NCBI RefSeq assembly: GCF_001517425.1
Contig: NZ_FBWL01000168.1
Coordinates: 80,138 to 144,137 of the forward strand
Source of the DNA: Clostridium sp. C105KSO13
Lineage (GTDB): Bacteria; Bacillota; Clostridia; Lachnospirales; Lachnospiraceae
DNA length: 64,000 nt
Reading direction: 5' to 3'
Position 1 is the stretch's first letter. Every line of letters begins with the position of its first letter. Position numbers and translations under genes: made by a program. The notes below the pieces were generated by a model. The model was not told where the DNA came from. It searched no databases and was given only the letters and a program-made list of their open reading frames with translations. This document shows positions 43,539-52,581 of this stretch, piece by piece.

Positions 43539-44600
43539 ATGAAGATAAGAAAACGAATAGCAGCATTTATAGTTGGTATTTTGACAGTATCGCTGCTGTC
43601 AGCTTGCAAAGCATCCGGCGAAAAAAGGTATGAGGCCAGTTTCCTGGAGCTTTTTGACACGGCCAGTGTAGTGGTCGGATATGCAAAAAATGAAGATGAC
43701 TTTACAAAATATAGTCAGAAGGTTTATGATGAATTGAAAGAGTACAATGAGCTTTTTGATATTTATAATGATTATGACGGCATTAATAATATTAAAACAA
43801 TCAACGATAATGCCGGAATAAGGCCTGTGAAGGTCGATAAGAAAATTACAGATCTTCTTTCTTTTTCGAGAGAAATGTTTGAGAAGACAGATGGAAAAGT
43901 AAATGTTGCTTTTGGAGCAGTACTTTCCCTGTGGCATAATCACCGGGAGGCAGGCTTAAATAACCCGGAAAGGGCAGCTCTGCCGGATTATGAAGAACTA
44001 AAAAGGCGAAATGAGCATACTGACATTAAGGATATGATTATTGATGAAAATGCTTCTACTGTTTACTTACAAGATCCTAACATGAGTTTGGATGTGGGGG
44101 CGATAGCCAAAGGCTATGCTGTGGAAAAGGTTTCACAATTTATACAAAAAGAGGGGCTCAAAGACGGAATGATATCCGTGGGCGGCAATGTAAGGACTTT
44201 CGGAGAGAAGTACGATGAAAGGGGAAAGCAGGTTCCCTGGACTGTTGGAATTCAAAATCCGGATACATCCAGTGATAAGAAGTCGCTTTATGATTTGAGA
44301 TTGTCAGGTTATTCCCTTGTAACCAGCGGCGTTTACGAGCGGTATTATATTGTGGACGGAAAACGGTATCATCATATCATTGATCCGCAAACATTAATGC
44401 CTGCCGCATATTTCACATCGGTCTCTATCGTGTGCAAAAACTCAGGCATGGCAGATGCTCTTTCTACCGCAGTGTTTAATACATCATACAAAGAAGGAAG
44501 CAAGATGATAGAAGGAATGAAGGATGTGGAAGCACTGTGGGTGTTTCCGGATGGCACAATGAAATACAGCGGTGGTTTCGAAAAGTGGTGTGATTTATGA
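43539..44600 (+). CDS. fmnB: FAD:protein FMN transferase (ApbE/FmnB)
   Basis: 353 residues. A lipoprotein signal peptide ends in LLSAC (Cys23), so it is anchored outside the membrane. ApbE landmarks are FDTASVV near 37, the LDVGAIAKGYA block near 188, GMISVGGNV and the metal-binding GMADALSTAVF near 305. It transfers FMN from FAD to Thr/Ser of secreted proteins. The likely client is the PplA-like lipoprotein encoded just upstream. It overlaps eetA by 4 nt (ATGA). Confidence 0.93.
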   Translation: MKIRKRIAAFIVGILTVSLLSACKASGEKRYEASFLELFDTASVVVGYAKNEDDFTKYSQKVYDELKEYNELFDIYNDYDGINNIKTINDNAGIRPVKVDKKITDLLSFSREMFEKTDGKVNVAFGAVLSLWHNHREAGLNNPERAALPDYEELKRRNEHTDIKDMIIDENASTVYLQDPNMSLDVGAIAKGYAVEKVSQFIQKEGLKDGMISVGGNVRTFGEKYDERGKQVPWTVGIQNPDTSSDKKSLYDLRLSGYSLVTSGVYERYYIVDGKRYHHIIDPQTLMPAAYFTSVSIVCKNSGMADALSTAVFNTSYKEGSKMIEGMKDVEALWVFPDGTMKYSGGFEKWCDL

Positions 44601-44965
44601 TAAAGAAGAATGATTTGATACTGGCAGCAACTGTTCTTGTTATTGCCCTTGCGGCAATTCTGTTTATAACTTTAACCCGAAAAGATGGCGCAGAGGTCGT
44701 GGTGACTGTGAATGGAGAAGTGTATACGATCATGTCTCTCGATGAGGATACGACCCTGACGATCGGCGAAGAGCCGGACGATTATAACGTGGTGGAGATT
44801 AAAAATGGAAAAGTAAGAATGTCAGAGGCAAACTGCCGGGATCAAATCTGTGTGAATCATAAGCCCATCCATTTCAATAATGAATCTATTGTGTGCCTGC
44901 CTCATAAAGTGACAGTGGAGATTCACGGCGGCGAAGAAAGCGATATTGATATAATGGCAAATTAG
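44597..44965 (+). CDS. eetA: EetA-like NusG domain II protein
   Basis: 122 residues. One N-terminal membrane helix (8-26) is followed by an extracytoplasmic NusG domain II/DUF1312 fold, with Cys80 and Cys85 (CRDQICVNH) and Cys100 (VCLPHKV). EetA of Listeria belongs to this family and is required for extracellular ferric reduction. The biochemical role is unresolved. The start overlaps the fmnB stop. Confidence 0.87.
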   Translation: MIKKNDLILAATVLVIALAAILFITLTRKDGAEVVVTVNGEVYTIMSLDEDTTLTIGEEPDDYNVVEIKNGKVRMSEANCRDQICVNHKPIHFNNESIVCLPHKVTVEIHGGEESDIDIMAN

Positions 44966-44990
44966 ATGGTGCACTAAACAAGGAGAATCC

Positions 44991-45494
44991 ATGAAAACCA
45001 GAAATGTGGCAATGTACGGAATGCTGATTGCACTGGCATTCATTTTAAGTTATATAGAAAGTATTATACCGATTCCTGTGCCTATTCCGGGAATTAAGAT
45101 TGGGCTTGCAAATCTGGTTGTAGTCACTGCACTATTTTTGATGGGGCCCAGGCAGGCCTTTGTAATGTCCATGATTAGGATCTTTTTGGTGGGTTTCACA
45201 TTCGGAAACCTGTCTACTATGATATTCAGCTTCGGGGGCGGCCTGCTCAGCTGGCTGGTTATGACAATCGCAAAGAAATGGAATAAGTTCTCTGTGACAG
45301 GAGTAAGCATCCTGGGCGGTATCAGCCACAATGCAGGACAGATTCTGGTCGCTATGTGGGTAGTAAACAGTGGTGTCCTCATATACTATCTTCCATTCTT
45401 AGTCATTTCAGGGGTGGTTACAGGCGCGGTAATTGGAATTGCAGGAGGACTGATTATAAACAGTCTCAAGAAAATGGAGCTTTTTAAGCCTTGA
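44991..45494 (+). CDS. eetB: EetB-like Gx transporter family membrane protein
   Basis: 167 residues, five membrane segments, resembling the Gx transporter/heptaprenyl diphosphate synthase component I family, with the ECF-S-like pattern P-I-P-V-P-I-P-G-I-K-I-G-L-A-N near the N-terminus. EetB of Listeria EET belongs to this family. AAGGAG lies 8 nt before the ATG. Its TGA stop is embedded in the -35 hexamer of the tyrS promoter, so the locus ends exactly here. Confidence 0.87.
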   Translation: MKTRNVAMYGMLIALAFILSYIESIIPIPVPIPGIKIGLANLVVVTALFLMGPRQAFVMSMIRIFLVGFTFGNLSTMIFSFGGGLLSWLVMTIAKKWNKFSVTGVSILGGISHNAGQILVAMWVVNSGVLIYYLPFLVISGVVTGAVIGIAGGLIINSLKKMELFKP

Positions 45495-45519
45495 CAAATA
45501 TCTTAAGATAGGATAAGAT
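45491..45519 (+). promoter_or_regulatory. tyrS promoter
   Basis: TTGACA (45491-45496), 17 nt, TAAGAT (45514-45519). The -35 contains the stop codon of eetB. Confidence 0.85.
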
Positions 45520-45523
45520 TGCA

Positions 45524-45860
45524 ACAGATACGAAACAAGCAATGAAGAGAACAAGTAGTAACTAAATTGGAGAAAACAGAAAGTTGCCGGTGGATGAGAG
45601 GCGCATGATACAATCGGTTATGAATACATCTCAGAGCTTCGCACCCAACACAGTTTCATTTTGATATGCAGATGAATTGCAAGTAGGCTGTGACGGATTG
45701 GTACACGTTATTGTACTGAGTGATTAAGCGGGAAAAGCTGCAGCTGCAGTTTGAAAGTCAGATACACTCATTGAGACAGATGATGCGAGTTATCTGTGAA
45801 TAAAGGTGGTACCACGAGTTCTATGAGCCCTCGTCCTTTTGGATGAAGGGCTCATTTTGT
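45524..45860 (+). promoter_or_regulatory. T-box leader (tyrosine specificity)
   Basis: A long structured leader containing the T-box sequence AAGGTGGTACCACG (45803-45816). A specifier loop has GAATACA, giving the Tyr codon TAC at 45625-45627. It ends in an intrinsic terminator (GAGCCC stem at 45825-45853, then TTTT). Uncharged tRNA-Tyr should stabilise the antiterminator and turn on tyrS. Confidence 0.95.
45825..45857 (+). terminator. T-box terminator hairpin
   Basis: GAGCCCTCGTCC and GGATGAAGGGCTC pair, followed by ATTTTG. Its 5' arm overlaps the sequence needed for the antiterminator. Confidence 0.9.
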
Positions 45861-45892
45861 ATCATATTTTAAATTAAAGAAAGGGAGAGACA

Positions 45893-47119
45893 ATGACAGT
45901 ATACGAAGAATTGAAGGCAAGAGGACTGGTTGCCCAGGTAACAGATGAAGATTTGATTAAGGGTTTGATTAACAACGGAAAGGCTACATTCTATATTGGC
46001 TTTGATCCCACAGCTGACAGCCTTCATGTGGGTCACTTCATGGCACTTTGCCTGATGAAGCGCCTGCAGATGGCGGGAAACAAGCCAATAGCACTGCTGG
46101 GAGGCGGCACGGGTATGATCGGCGATCCTTCGGGGCGTTCAGACATGCGGCAAATGATGACACCCGAGACTATCCAGCACAACTGTGACAGATTCAAAGA
46201 ACAGATGAGCAAGTTTATAGACTTTTCCGAAGGGAAAGCACTCATGGTGAATAATGCCGACTGGCTCATGGATTTGAATTATATTGAGTTACTCCGTGAG
46301 GTCGGCCCACATTTCAGTGTGAACCGTATGCTCGCAGCAGAATGTTACAAGCAGAGAATGGAGAAAGGGCTGACCTTCCTGGAATTCAACTACATGATTA
46401 TGCAATCATATGATTTCTATGCATTATACCAGAGATACGGCTGCAATCTGCAGTTCGGAGGTGATGATCAGTGGGGGAACATGCTGGCGGGCACGGAACT
46501 TATCCGTAGAAAATTAGGAAAAGATGCAAGTGCCATGACGATTACACTGCTCCTCAACTCCGAGGGTAAAAAGATGGGAAAGACTCAGTCCGGTGCAGTA
46601 TGGCTCGACCCAGACAAAACATCACCATTTGAGTTTTACCAGTACTGGAGAAACATTGCTGACGCGGACGTGTTAAAATGCATCCGTATGCTTACATTCC
46701 TGCCGCTGGAGGAAATTGATGCCATGGATTCCTGGGAAGGAAGCAAGCTAAATAAGGCAAAAGAAATCCTGGCATACGAGCTGACCAAAATGGTTCACAG
46801 CGAAGAAGAAGCTCAAAAAGCCCAGGAAAGCTCCCGGGCACTGTTCAGTCAGGGCAATGCAGCCGATATGCCCACAGCCGAACTAAGCGAAAAAGACCTG
46901 ACAGATGGCGCAATCGACATCTTGACACTTCTCTTAAAGAGTGGTCTTGTATCCTCCAAGTCAGAGGCAAGGCGGGCGGTAGAGCAGGGCGGAGTTTCCG
47001 CCGATGGAGAAAAAGTAACAAACATTCACGAAGTAATTACCGGTGATGCATTTTCTGGAAACGGACTTGTGTTGAAAAAAGGTAAAAAAAGCTTCCGCAA
47101 AGTTGTAAAAGGGGACTGA
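45893..47119 (+). CDS. tyrS: Tyrosyl-tRNA synthetase
   Basis: 408 residues. It has class I motif HVGH in [16 protein letters not shown]-like KMGKT, the tyrosine-binding FGGDDQWGN region, and a C-terminal S4 RNA-binding domain ([14 protein letters not shown]). It charges tRNA-Tyr. GGGAGAG precedes the ATG. The last codons (GGG GAC TGA) and the stop lie within element A copy 4, so the C-terminus has been reshaped by the repeat. Confidence 0.97.
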   Translation: MTVYEELKARGLVAQVTDEDLIKGLINNGKATFYIGFDPTADSLHVGHFMALCLMKRLQMAGNKPIALLGGGTGMIGDPSGRSDMRQMMTPETIQHNCDRFKEQMSKFIDFSEGKALMVNNADWLMDLNYIELLREVGPHFSVNRMLAAECYKQRMEKGLTFLEFNYMIMQSYDFYALYQRYGCNLQFGGDDQWGNMLAGTELIRRKLGKDASAMTITLLLNSEGKKMGKTQSGAVWLDPDKTSPFEFYQYWRNIADADVLKCIRMLTFLPLEEIDAMDSWEGSKLNKAKEILAYELTKMVHSEEEAQKAQESSRALFSQGNAADMPTAELSEKDLTDGAIDILTLLLKSGLVSSKSEARRAVEQGGVSADGEKVTNIHEVITGDAFSGNGLVLKKGKKSFRKVVKGD

Positions 47120-47156
47120 CCCTTTTGCGGGCCGTTTTTTGAATTGTTTACAAATT
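47111..47156 (+). repeat. Dispersed element A, copy 4
   Basis: GGGGACTGACCCTTTTGCGG through GAATTGTTTACAAATT. It overlaps the last 9 nt of tyrS, including its stop codon, and has the same orientation as the gene, as with the other three copies. Confidence 0.8.
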
Positions 47157-47179
47157 TGATATATCATTTTATGGAAAAC

Positions 47180-47207
47180 TTGCAAACATGGAAGAATGTG
47201 CTATACT
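47180..47207 (+). promoter_or_regulatory. Promoter of the thiamine salvage operon
   Basis: TTGCAA (47180-47185), 16 nt, TATACT (47202-47207), just upstream of the TPP riboswitch. Confidence 0.7.
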
Positions 47208-47223
47208 ATATATAAAATGAATG

Positions 47224-47312
47224 CAGGGGAACTAATTAAGTTGAGAAGGAAGCGTACACAGCTGTCAATCCTGACCCTTTGAACCTGTCGGTTAAAACCG
47301 TCGTAGGGAGCA
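47224..47312 (+). promoter_or_regulatory. TPP riboswitch
   Basis: The THI-box order is visible: AGGGGAAC, GTTGAGAAGG (the CUGAGA-like element), ACCCTTTGAACCTG, then the TCGGTTAAAACCG helix and TCGTAGGGAGC. Downstream is a terminator hairpin, so TPP binding should end transcription before thiM. Confidence 0.93.
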
Positions 47313-47331
47313 AAATGACAAAGTATAAAAG

Positions 47332-47362
47332 AATGCTTGGGTTTTGCACCCGAGCATTTTTT
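47332..47362 (+). terminator. Riboswitch-controlled terminator
   Basis: AATGCTTGGGT and ACCCGAGCATT form a stem followed by TTTTT, 20 nt after the TPP aptamer and about 50 nt before thiM. Confidence 0.88.
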
Positions 47363-47414
47363 ACGTAACAGATAACTTTGTTTATTGCATGAATAGCAGA
47401 AAGGAAGAAAAGAT

Positions 47415-48236
47415 ATGGGCATAGAACAAGAAGCAGCAAGGCTGAATGCCAGAATGAGGCAGGAGATTCCCCTTGTTCACAATATTACCAATTATGTGAC
47501 TGTTAATGACTGCGCAAACGCTCTTTTAGCCATTGGGGCATCACCAATCATGGCGGATGACACTCTTGAGGCAGCGGATATCACCTCCATTTCATCTGCT
47601 CTGGTTCTTAATATTGGCACCTTAAACCAGAGAACAGTGGAATCTATGATTCTTGCAGGAAAGAAAGCAAATGAACTGGGACTCCCGGTTATTCTCGATC
47701 CGGTCGGTGCCGGGGCATCGGACCTTCGCAACAAAACAGTTGAGAAAGTTCTGGATCAGGTAAAGGTTACGATTCTGAGGGGAAATCTTTCGGAAGTATC
47801 TTATGTGGCAGGACTTTCAGTCTCTACAAAAGGAGTGGACACATCAGATAAGGATAATAATAAGGATGCCCGATTGGTAGCGCTGGCAGCTGCAAAGAAA
47901 CTTTCCTGCATCGTTGCAGTTACGGGAGCTGTCGATGTTATTACCGACGGAGAGCGTGTAGTGAAGGTTTCTAACGGCCATCCACTACTTTCTAAGGTGA
48001 CAGGCACCGGGTGTATGACAAGTGCTATTACAGGCGGATATGCCGGAACAAAGGAAAATGCATTTACGGCAGCTGTGGCCGGTATACTGTCCATGGGTAT
48101 TGCCGGAGAAATCGCATTTGAAAAAGCAGGAGCACTGGGAACCGGAAGTTTCCGTGTGGCACTTATCGATGCACTTTCTAATTTAAATGAAGAAACAATA
48201 GAAAAGAGGGCAAAAATTGAAGAAGCAAGAGATTGA
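47415..48236 (+). CDS. thiM: Hydroxyethylthiazole kinase
   Basis: 273 residues, ThiM fold. Landmarks are [25 protein letters not shown] N-terminal sequence, PVGAGAS and the ATP/anion-hole GTGCM near 198. It phosphorylates the thiazole alcohol for thiamine salvage. First gene of the TPP-controlled operon; it overlaps thiE by 20 nt. Confidence 0.95.
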   Translation: MGIEQEAARLNARMRQEIPLVHNITNYVTVNDCANALLAIGASPIMADDTLEAADITSISSALVLNIGTLNQRTVESMILAGKKANELGLPVILDPVGAGASDLRNKTVEKVLDQVKVTILRGNLSEVSYVAGLSVSTKGVDTSDKDNNKDARLVALAAAKKLSCIVAVTGAVDVITDGERVVKVSNGHPLLSKVTGTGCMTSAITGGYAGTKENAFTAAVAGILSMGIAGEIAFEKAGALGTGSFRVALIDALSNLNEETIEKRAKIEEARD

Positions 48237-48846
48237 TTATACATTGTATCTTTGCACGGATCGGGAACTAATGAGCACAGATACTCTGGAAGATGCGGTA
48301 GAGCAAGCAATAAAAGGCGGCTGCACCCTTGTCCAGCTTAGAGAAAAGGACTGTTCTTCACTTGAGTTCTATGAGACAGCGAAGAAGATTCGTAAGATTA
48401 CAAAAAAATATAACATACCGCTTATTATTAATGATCGTGTAGATATTGCACTGGCGGTTGATGCGGACGGCGTCCATGTGGGACAAACGGACCTGCCGGC
48501 AGAAGTTGTGCGCCATATCATAGGAGAAGACAAAATCGTAGGTGTTTCAGTGGCAAACCTTTCCGAGGCAAAGCAGGCGGCGGCAGACCAGGCAGACTAT
48601 CTGGGAGTGGGCGCAATGTATCCCACAGATACGAAGGCAAATGCGCGCCATGTTACGATAGAGGAATTAAAGGAGTTACGCAGTGCAGTAAATGTACCTA
48701 TAGTTGTGATAGGTGGTATTAACCAGAAGACACTGCACAGCTTTAAGGGTATCGGCGTTGACGGTCTGGCAGTGGTGTCAGCTGTAATCTCAGCGGAGAA
48801 CATAGAACAGGCAGCACATGATATGGCAACAGAATTCAGGGAGTAA
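48217..48846 (+). CDS. thiE: Thiamine-phosphate synthase
   Basis: 209 residues, TIM barrel: [30 protein letters not shown] and VVIGGIN. It joins HMP pyrophosphate and thiazole phosphate to thiamine monophosphate. The start is a TTG inside thiM, with GAGGG 8 nt upstream; no ATG is available that keeps the family N-terminus. Confidence 0.95.
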   Translation: MKKQEIDYTLYLCTDRELMSTDTLEDAVEQAIKGGCTLVQLREKDCSSLEFYETAKKIRKITKKYNIPLIINDRVDIALAVDADGVHVGQTDLPAEVVRHIIGEDKIVGVSVANLSEAKQAAADQADYLGVGAMYPTDTKANARHVTIEELKELRSAVNVPIVVIGGINQKTLHSFKGIGVDGLAVVSAVISAENIEQAAHDMATEFRE

Positions 48847-48849
48847 ATC

Positions 48850-49500
48850 ATGGAAAAATTTAAGGCAGCAGTCTTTGATCTGGATGGTACGCTTTTGGAT
48901 TCGATGGGAGTCTGGCGAGAGATTGACGTTGCGTTTTTAGAAAAAAGAGGAATCACACTTCCCGATGATTATGTGCGAAACATCACACCCCTGGGGTTTG
49001 AAGCTGCAGCTCAATACACAATTGCCCGGTTTGGCTTAAGAGAAGATCCAAAAGAAATTATTCGGGAGTGGTATGACATGGCAAAAGATGCCTATGCAAA
49101 TACTGTCATGCTAAAGTCCAATGTCAGGGAATATCTTGAGATATTAAAGACAAGGGACATCCGGATTGCAGCAGCTACTTCGTCGGATTTTGAACTAGTA
49201 CGGCCGGCACTTTTAAACAATGGGATTTTCTCTTATTTTGAGCATATTGTAACAGTTCGGGATGTCACTCGCGGAAAAGGCCATCCAGATATTTATGAGG
49301 AGGCAGTATCCCGAATGAATATACTGCCTGCAGATACGGTAGTGTTTGAGGATATTTTAAAAGGAATCGAAGGCGCAAAGGCGGGGGGCTTTCGGGCAGT
49401 CGGAGTATATGATAGTTATTCAGAGTATGAAAAGGATGCAATGATAGAGCTGGCGGATCATTATATTTATGATTTCGGTGAATTGATGGAAGGAGTATAA
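48850..49500 (+). CDS. HAD family hydrolase in the thiamine operon
   Basis: 216 residues, HAD subfamily IA: motif I FDLDGTLLDS with the nucleophile Asp, motif II ATSS, and the motif IV acidic pair in VFEDILKG. It resembles beta-phosphoglucomutase-like phosphatases. It lies 3 nt after thiE and 1 nt before thiD, under the TPP riboswitch. Dephosphorylation of thiamine monophosphate or of an HMP intermediate is the most economical inference. The actual substrate is not shown. Confidence 0.85.
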   Translation: MEKFKAAVFDLDGTLLDSMGVWREIDVAFLEKRGITLPDDYVRNITPLGFEAAAQYTIARFGLREDPKEIIREWYDMAKDAYANTVMLKSNVREYLEILKTRDIRIAAATSSDFELVRPALLNNGIFSYFEHIVTVRDVTRGKGHPDIYEEAVSRMNILPADTVVFEDILKGIEGAKAGGFRAVGVYDSYSEYEKDAMIELADHYIYDFGELMEGV

Positions 49501-49501
49501 A

Positions 49502-50281
49502 ATGAAAACTGTATTGACAATTGCAGGCAGTGACTCAAGCGGCGGCGCAGGGATTCAGGCAGATATAAAAACAATTACGGTCCACGGATTGTACGCTATG
49601 AGTGCTATAACAGCACTGACAGCACAAAACACAACAGGGGTTTATGGAATCATGGAGGTGACTCCTGAATTTTTGGGAAATCAGCTGGACTGCATTTTTA
49701 AAGACATTTTTCCGGATGCGGTGAAGATTGGAATGGTATCCTCATCGGCATTGATTGAGGTCATTGCGGATAAACTGAAAGAATATAAGGCTGAGCACAT
49801 TGTGGTGGATCCTGTGATAGTATCTACAAGCGGGAGCCGTCTTCTGGCAGAAGATGCTTCTGAGACATTGATTAAAACATTGATTCCTCTTGCACAGGTT
49901 ATTACTCCCAATATTCCGGAGGCAGAGGTACTCTGCAAAATGGATATTAAAAATGTCGGTGATATGGAGCGGGCTGCCGTGAATATTGCAGAATTTACAA
50001 AAGGTGCAGTATTGGTTAAGGGAGGTCACGACTTAAATGATGCAAATGACCTGCTGTATGAGTCAGGAAACCTTGAATGGATAAACGGACAACGCATCGA
50101 CAATCCTAATACGCATGGGACAGGCTGTACATTGTCTTCTGCCATTGCATGCGGACTTGCTAAAGGCAACACACTTTCTGATAGCGTAAAAGCGGCAAAA
50201 GCGTACATATCGGGAGCGCTTCATGCAGATTTAAATCTGGGACACGGAAGCGGGCCGCTGAACCATATGTTTCGTATCTAA
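49502..50281 (+). CDS. thiD: Hydroxymethylpyrimidine/phosphomethylpyrimidine kinase
   Basis: 259 residues, ribokinase fold: IAGSDSSGGAGIQADIKT at the N-terminus and the NTHGTGCTLSSAIA anion hole near the C-terminus. It phosphorylates HMP and HMP-P for thiamine salvage. It is the fourth gene of the operon. Confidence 0.96.
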   Translation: MKTVLTIAGSDSSGGAGIQADIKTITVHGLYAMSAITALTAQNTTGVYGIMEVTPEFLGNQLDCIFKDIFPDAVKIGMVSSSALIEVIADKLKEYKAEHIVVDPVIVSTSGSRLLAEDASETLIKTLIPLAQVITPNIPEAEVLCKMDIKNVGDMERAAVNIAEFTKGAVLVKGGHDLNDANDLLYESGNLEWINGQRIDNPNTHGTGCTLSSAIACGLAKGNTLSDSVKAAKAYISGALHADLNLGHGSGPLNHMFRI

Positions 50282-50301
50282 TCGAAAAGGGGAGATGTAA
50301 A

Positions 50302-51492
50302 GTGGAAGAAAAGAGGACATCATCAATTGGGAACGGCCTGGTTTGGTTCGGAGCCGCAGTATCCATCGCTGAAATACTGACAGGAACATATATTGCGCCA
50401 CTTGGAATGAAAAAAGGAATGGCAGCAATTTTACTGGGACACCTCATTGGCTGCACGCTGTTTTGTCTTGCCGGCCTGATTGGAGGACATACCAGAAAAA
50501 GCTCTATGGAAACCGTGAAACTGTCATTTGGATCTAAAGGCGCATTGCTGTTTGCTGTACTGAATATATTGCAGCTGGTCGGCTGGACTGCCATTATGAT
50601 TATTAATGGGGCCCAGGCAACTGCTGTGATTGCAGGGCGGCTCTGGGGAATCGATCAGTCATGGATCTGGTGTCTGGCAATAGGAGCATTCATTATCCTT
50701 TGGATTGCCATAGGGATTAAAAATATTGACGGACTGAATTATATTGCTATGGGAGCCCTGTTCATTCTGACAATCGTTTTGAGCATGGTTGTGTTTAAAG
50801 GAAGCCCTGCGGCCCCTGTGGGGGAGAGTTTAAGCTTTGGAGCTGCTGTTGAATTAAGTGCGGCAATGCCGCTGTCCTGGCTGCCGCTTATCTCAGATTA
50901 CACAAGAGAAGCGAAAAAACCGGGACAGGCCACAGTAGTCAGTACACTTGTCTATTTCGCAGGAAGCACCTGGATGTATGCCATTGGCTTAGGTGCGGCG
51001 ATTTTTACAGGGGAAACGGATATCTCTAAGATTATGCTGCAGGCAGGAATTGGCATTGCAGGAGTTGTGATTTTAATTGTATCCACAGTGACAACTACAT
51101 TTTTGGATTCGTATTCTGCGGGCGTAAGTGCTTCAACTATTTCACAGAAAATGAAACAAATACCGGTGGGAATCGCTGTGGCGGTTGTAGGAATTTTGCT
51201 GGCTATCTTAACACCGATTCAGAACTTTGAAAATTTCCTTTATCTGATTGGGTCGGTTTTCGCACCTATGATTACCATTCAGATTGCAGACTACTTTATT
51301 TTGAAACGTAATAGTGATACGGCCAGTGTTGACTGGGTAAATCTGATTCTTTGGGGCATTGGATTTTTAGGATACCGGGTGTTTATGAAAGTTGATACTC
51401 CTGTCGGACAGACATTGCCTGTTATGCTGGCTATTGTAGTGTTGTGTGTGATTGTACGAAAAGCCGAGGCAGTATTGCAAAAAAGGTGTTGA
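50302..51492 (+). CDS. cytX: Hydroxymethylpyrimidine transporter CytX (NCS1 family)
   Basis: 396 residues, about 12 membrane helices. The NCS1 pattern includes NGLVWFGAAVSIAEILTGTY and the SLPLLISDYTR-like segment (PLSWLPLISDYTREA). CytX transporters are commonly under TPP riboswitches and import HMP. The start is GTG with GGGGAG 7 nt upstream. The TGA stop lies in the -35 of the rplM promoter. Confidence 0.9.
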   Translation: MEEKRTSSIGNGLVWFGAAVSIAEILTGTYIAPLGMKKGMAAILLGHLIGCTLFCLAGLIGGHTRKSSMETVKLSFGSKGALLFAVLNILQLVGWTAIMIINGAQATAVIAGRLWGIDQSWIWCLAIGAFIILWIAIGIKNIDGLNYIAMGALFILTIVLSMVVFKGSPAAPVGESLSFGAAVELSAAMPLSWLPLISDYTREAKKPGQATVVSTLVYFAGSTWMYAIGLGAAIFTGETDISKIMLQAGIGIAGVVILIVSTVTTTFLDSYSAGVSASTISQKMKQIPVGIAVAVVGILLAILTPIQNFENFLYLIGSVFAPMITIQIADYFILKRNSDTASVDWVNLILWGIGFLGYRVFMKVDTPVGQTLPVMLAIVVLCVIVRKAEAVLQKRC

Positions 51493-51626
51493 CAACGGTA
51501 ATCCCGCGTAATATAATGATACAGCATGACAAAAGGAGAAACAGTATACACCAAAGCCCCGGAGTGTGCTGATTTCATATAGAAAATTAAAGCAAGTTGT
51601 GATAATTATTTTAGGAGGAACACCCC
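51489..51626 (+). promoter_or_regulatory. rplM promoter and candidate L13 leader
   Basis: TTGACA (51489-51494), 17 nt, TATAAT (51512-51517) is near consensus. The leader holds a hairpin, CAGTATACACC with GGAGTGTGCTG (with G-U pairs), placed like the autoregulatory L13 leader of Firmicutes. The leader assignment is tentative; the promoter is firm. Confidence 0.7.
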
Positions 51627-52055
51627 ATGAAGACTTATATGGCTAACCCTGACAAGGTTGAAAAAAAATGGTATGTGGTTGACGCTGAGGGATGCACATT
51701 AGGACGTCTGTCCTCAGAGATTGCAAAAGTATTAAGAGGCAAGAATAAGCCTGAGTATACACCACATGTTGATACAGGTGACTATGTAGTAGTAGTAAAT
51801 GCAGAAAAAGTAAAAGTAACAGGCAAGAAGCTCCACCAGAAAGTATACTACAATCACTCTGATTATGTAGGTGGAATGAGAGAGACTACATTGGCAGAGC
51901 TGATGGCTAAGAAACCTGAACAGGTGATTGAACTGGCTGTAAAAGGAATGCTTCCAAAAGGACCTTTAGGCAGAGAAATGATTAAAAAACTTCACGTTTA
52001 TGCTGGGCCGGAGCACAAACAGCAGGCACAGAAACCAGAAGAATTAACATTTTAA
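51627..52055 (+). CDS. rplM: 50S ribosomal protein L13
   Basis: 142 residues, full length for bacterial L13: [44 protein letters not shown] and [15 protein letters not shown] precedes the ATG. It is followed by rpsI after 26 nt, the universal pair. Confidence 0.98.
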   Translation: MKTYMANPDKVEKKWYVVDAEGCTLGRLSSEIAKVLRGKNKPEYTPHVDTGDYVVVVNAEKVKVTGKKLHQKVYYNHSDYVGGMRETTLAELMAKKPEQVIELAVKGMLPKGPLGREMIKKLHVYAGPEHKQQAQKPEELTF

Positions 52056-52081
52056 GGAAAGGTTGAAAGGAGGATATTACA

Positions 52082-52474
52082 GTGGCTAATACAAATTATT
52101 ACGGAACAGGAAGAAGAAAAAAATCTATCGCAAGAGTATATCTTGTACCCGGAACGGGCAAGATTACAATAAATAAAAGAGACATCGATGAATATCTCGG
52201 ACTGGAGACATTGAAAGTTGTTGTCCGCCAGCCCCTCGTTGCAACCGGTACAGCTGACAAGTTTGACGTACTGGTTAACGTACACGGCGGTGGTTACACA
52301 GGCCAGGCAGGAGCAATCCGCCACGGCATTTCAAGAGCTCTTCTTGAGGCGGACGCAGAATACAGACCTGTATTAAAATCAGCAGGCTACCTCACACGTG
52401 ACCCACGTATGAAAGAACGTAAGAAATATGGTCTCAAATCAGCCCGTAGAGCACCACAATTTTCAAAGAGATAA
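52082..52474 (+). CDS. rpsI: 30S ribosomal protein S9
   Basis: 130 residues with the S9 C-terminus [18 protein letters not shown] that reaches the decoding centre. The start is GTG with AAAGGAGG 9 nt upstream. Confidence 0.98.
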   Translation: MANTNYYGTGRRKKSIARVYLVPGTGKITINKRDIDEYLGLETLKVVVRQPLVATGTADKFDVLVNVHGGGYTGQAGAIRHGISRALLEADAEYRPVLKSAGYLTRDPRMKERKKYGLKSARRAPQFSKR

Positions 52475-52500
52475 GCAGTTATCTGCGAATAAATACACAT

Positions 52501-52540
52501 GGGAAGGCCCTAGAATGCTTGCATTCGAGGGCCTTCCCTT
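52501..52540 (+). terminator. rplM-rpsI terminator
   Basis: GGGAAGGCCCT and AGGGCCTTCCC form an 11-bp GC-rich stem enclosing a second small stem, followed by TTAG. Confidence 0.88.
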
Positions 52541-52581
52541 AGAAAATCTGGCTATTTACCGGACATCTGTCTTTCCTGTAA

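Noticed and set aside
47224..47312. Element considered as a possible second T-box
   Set aside because: Lacks the AAGGTGG T-box core and has the full TPP aptamer order ahead of thiM.
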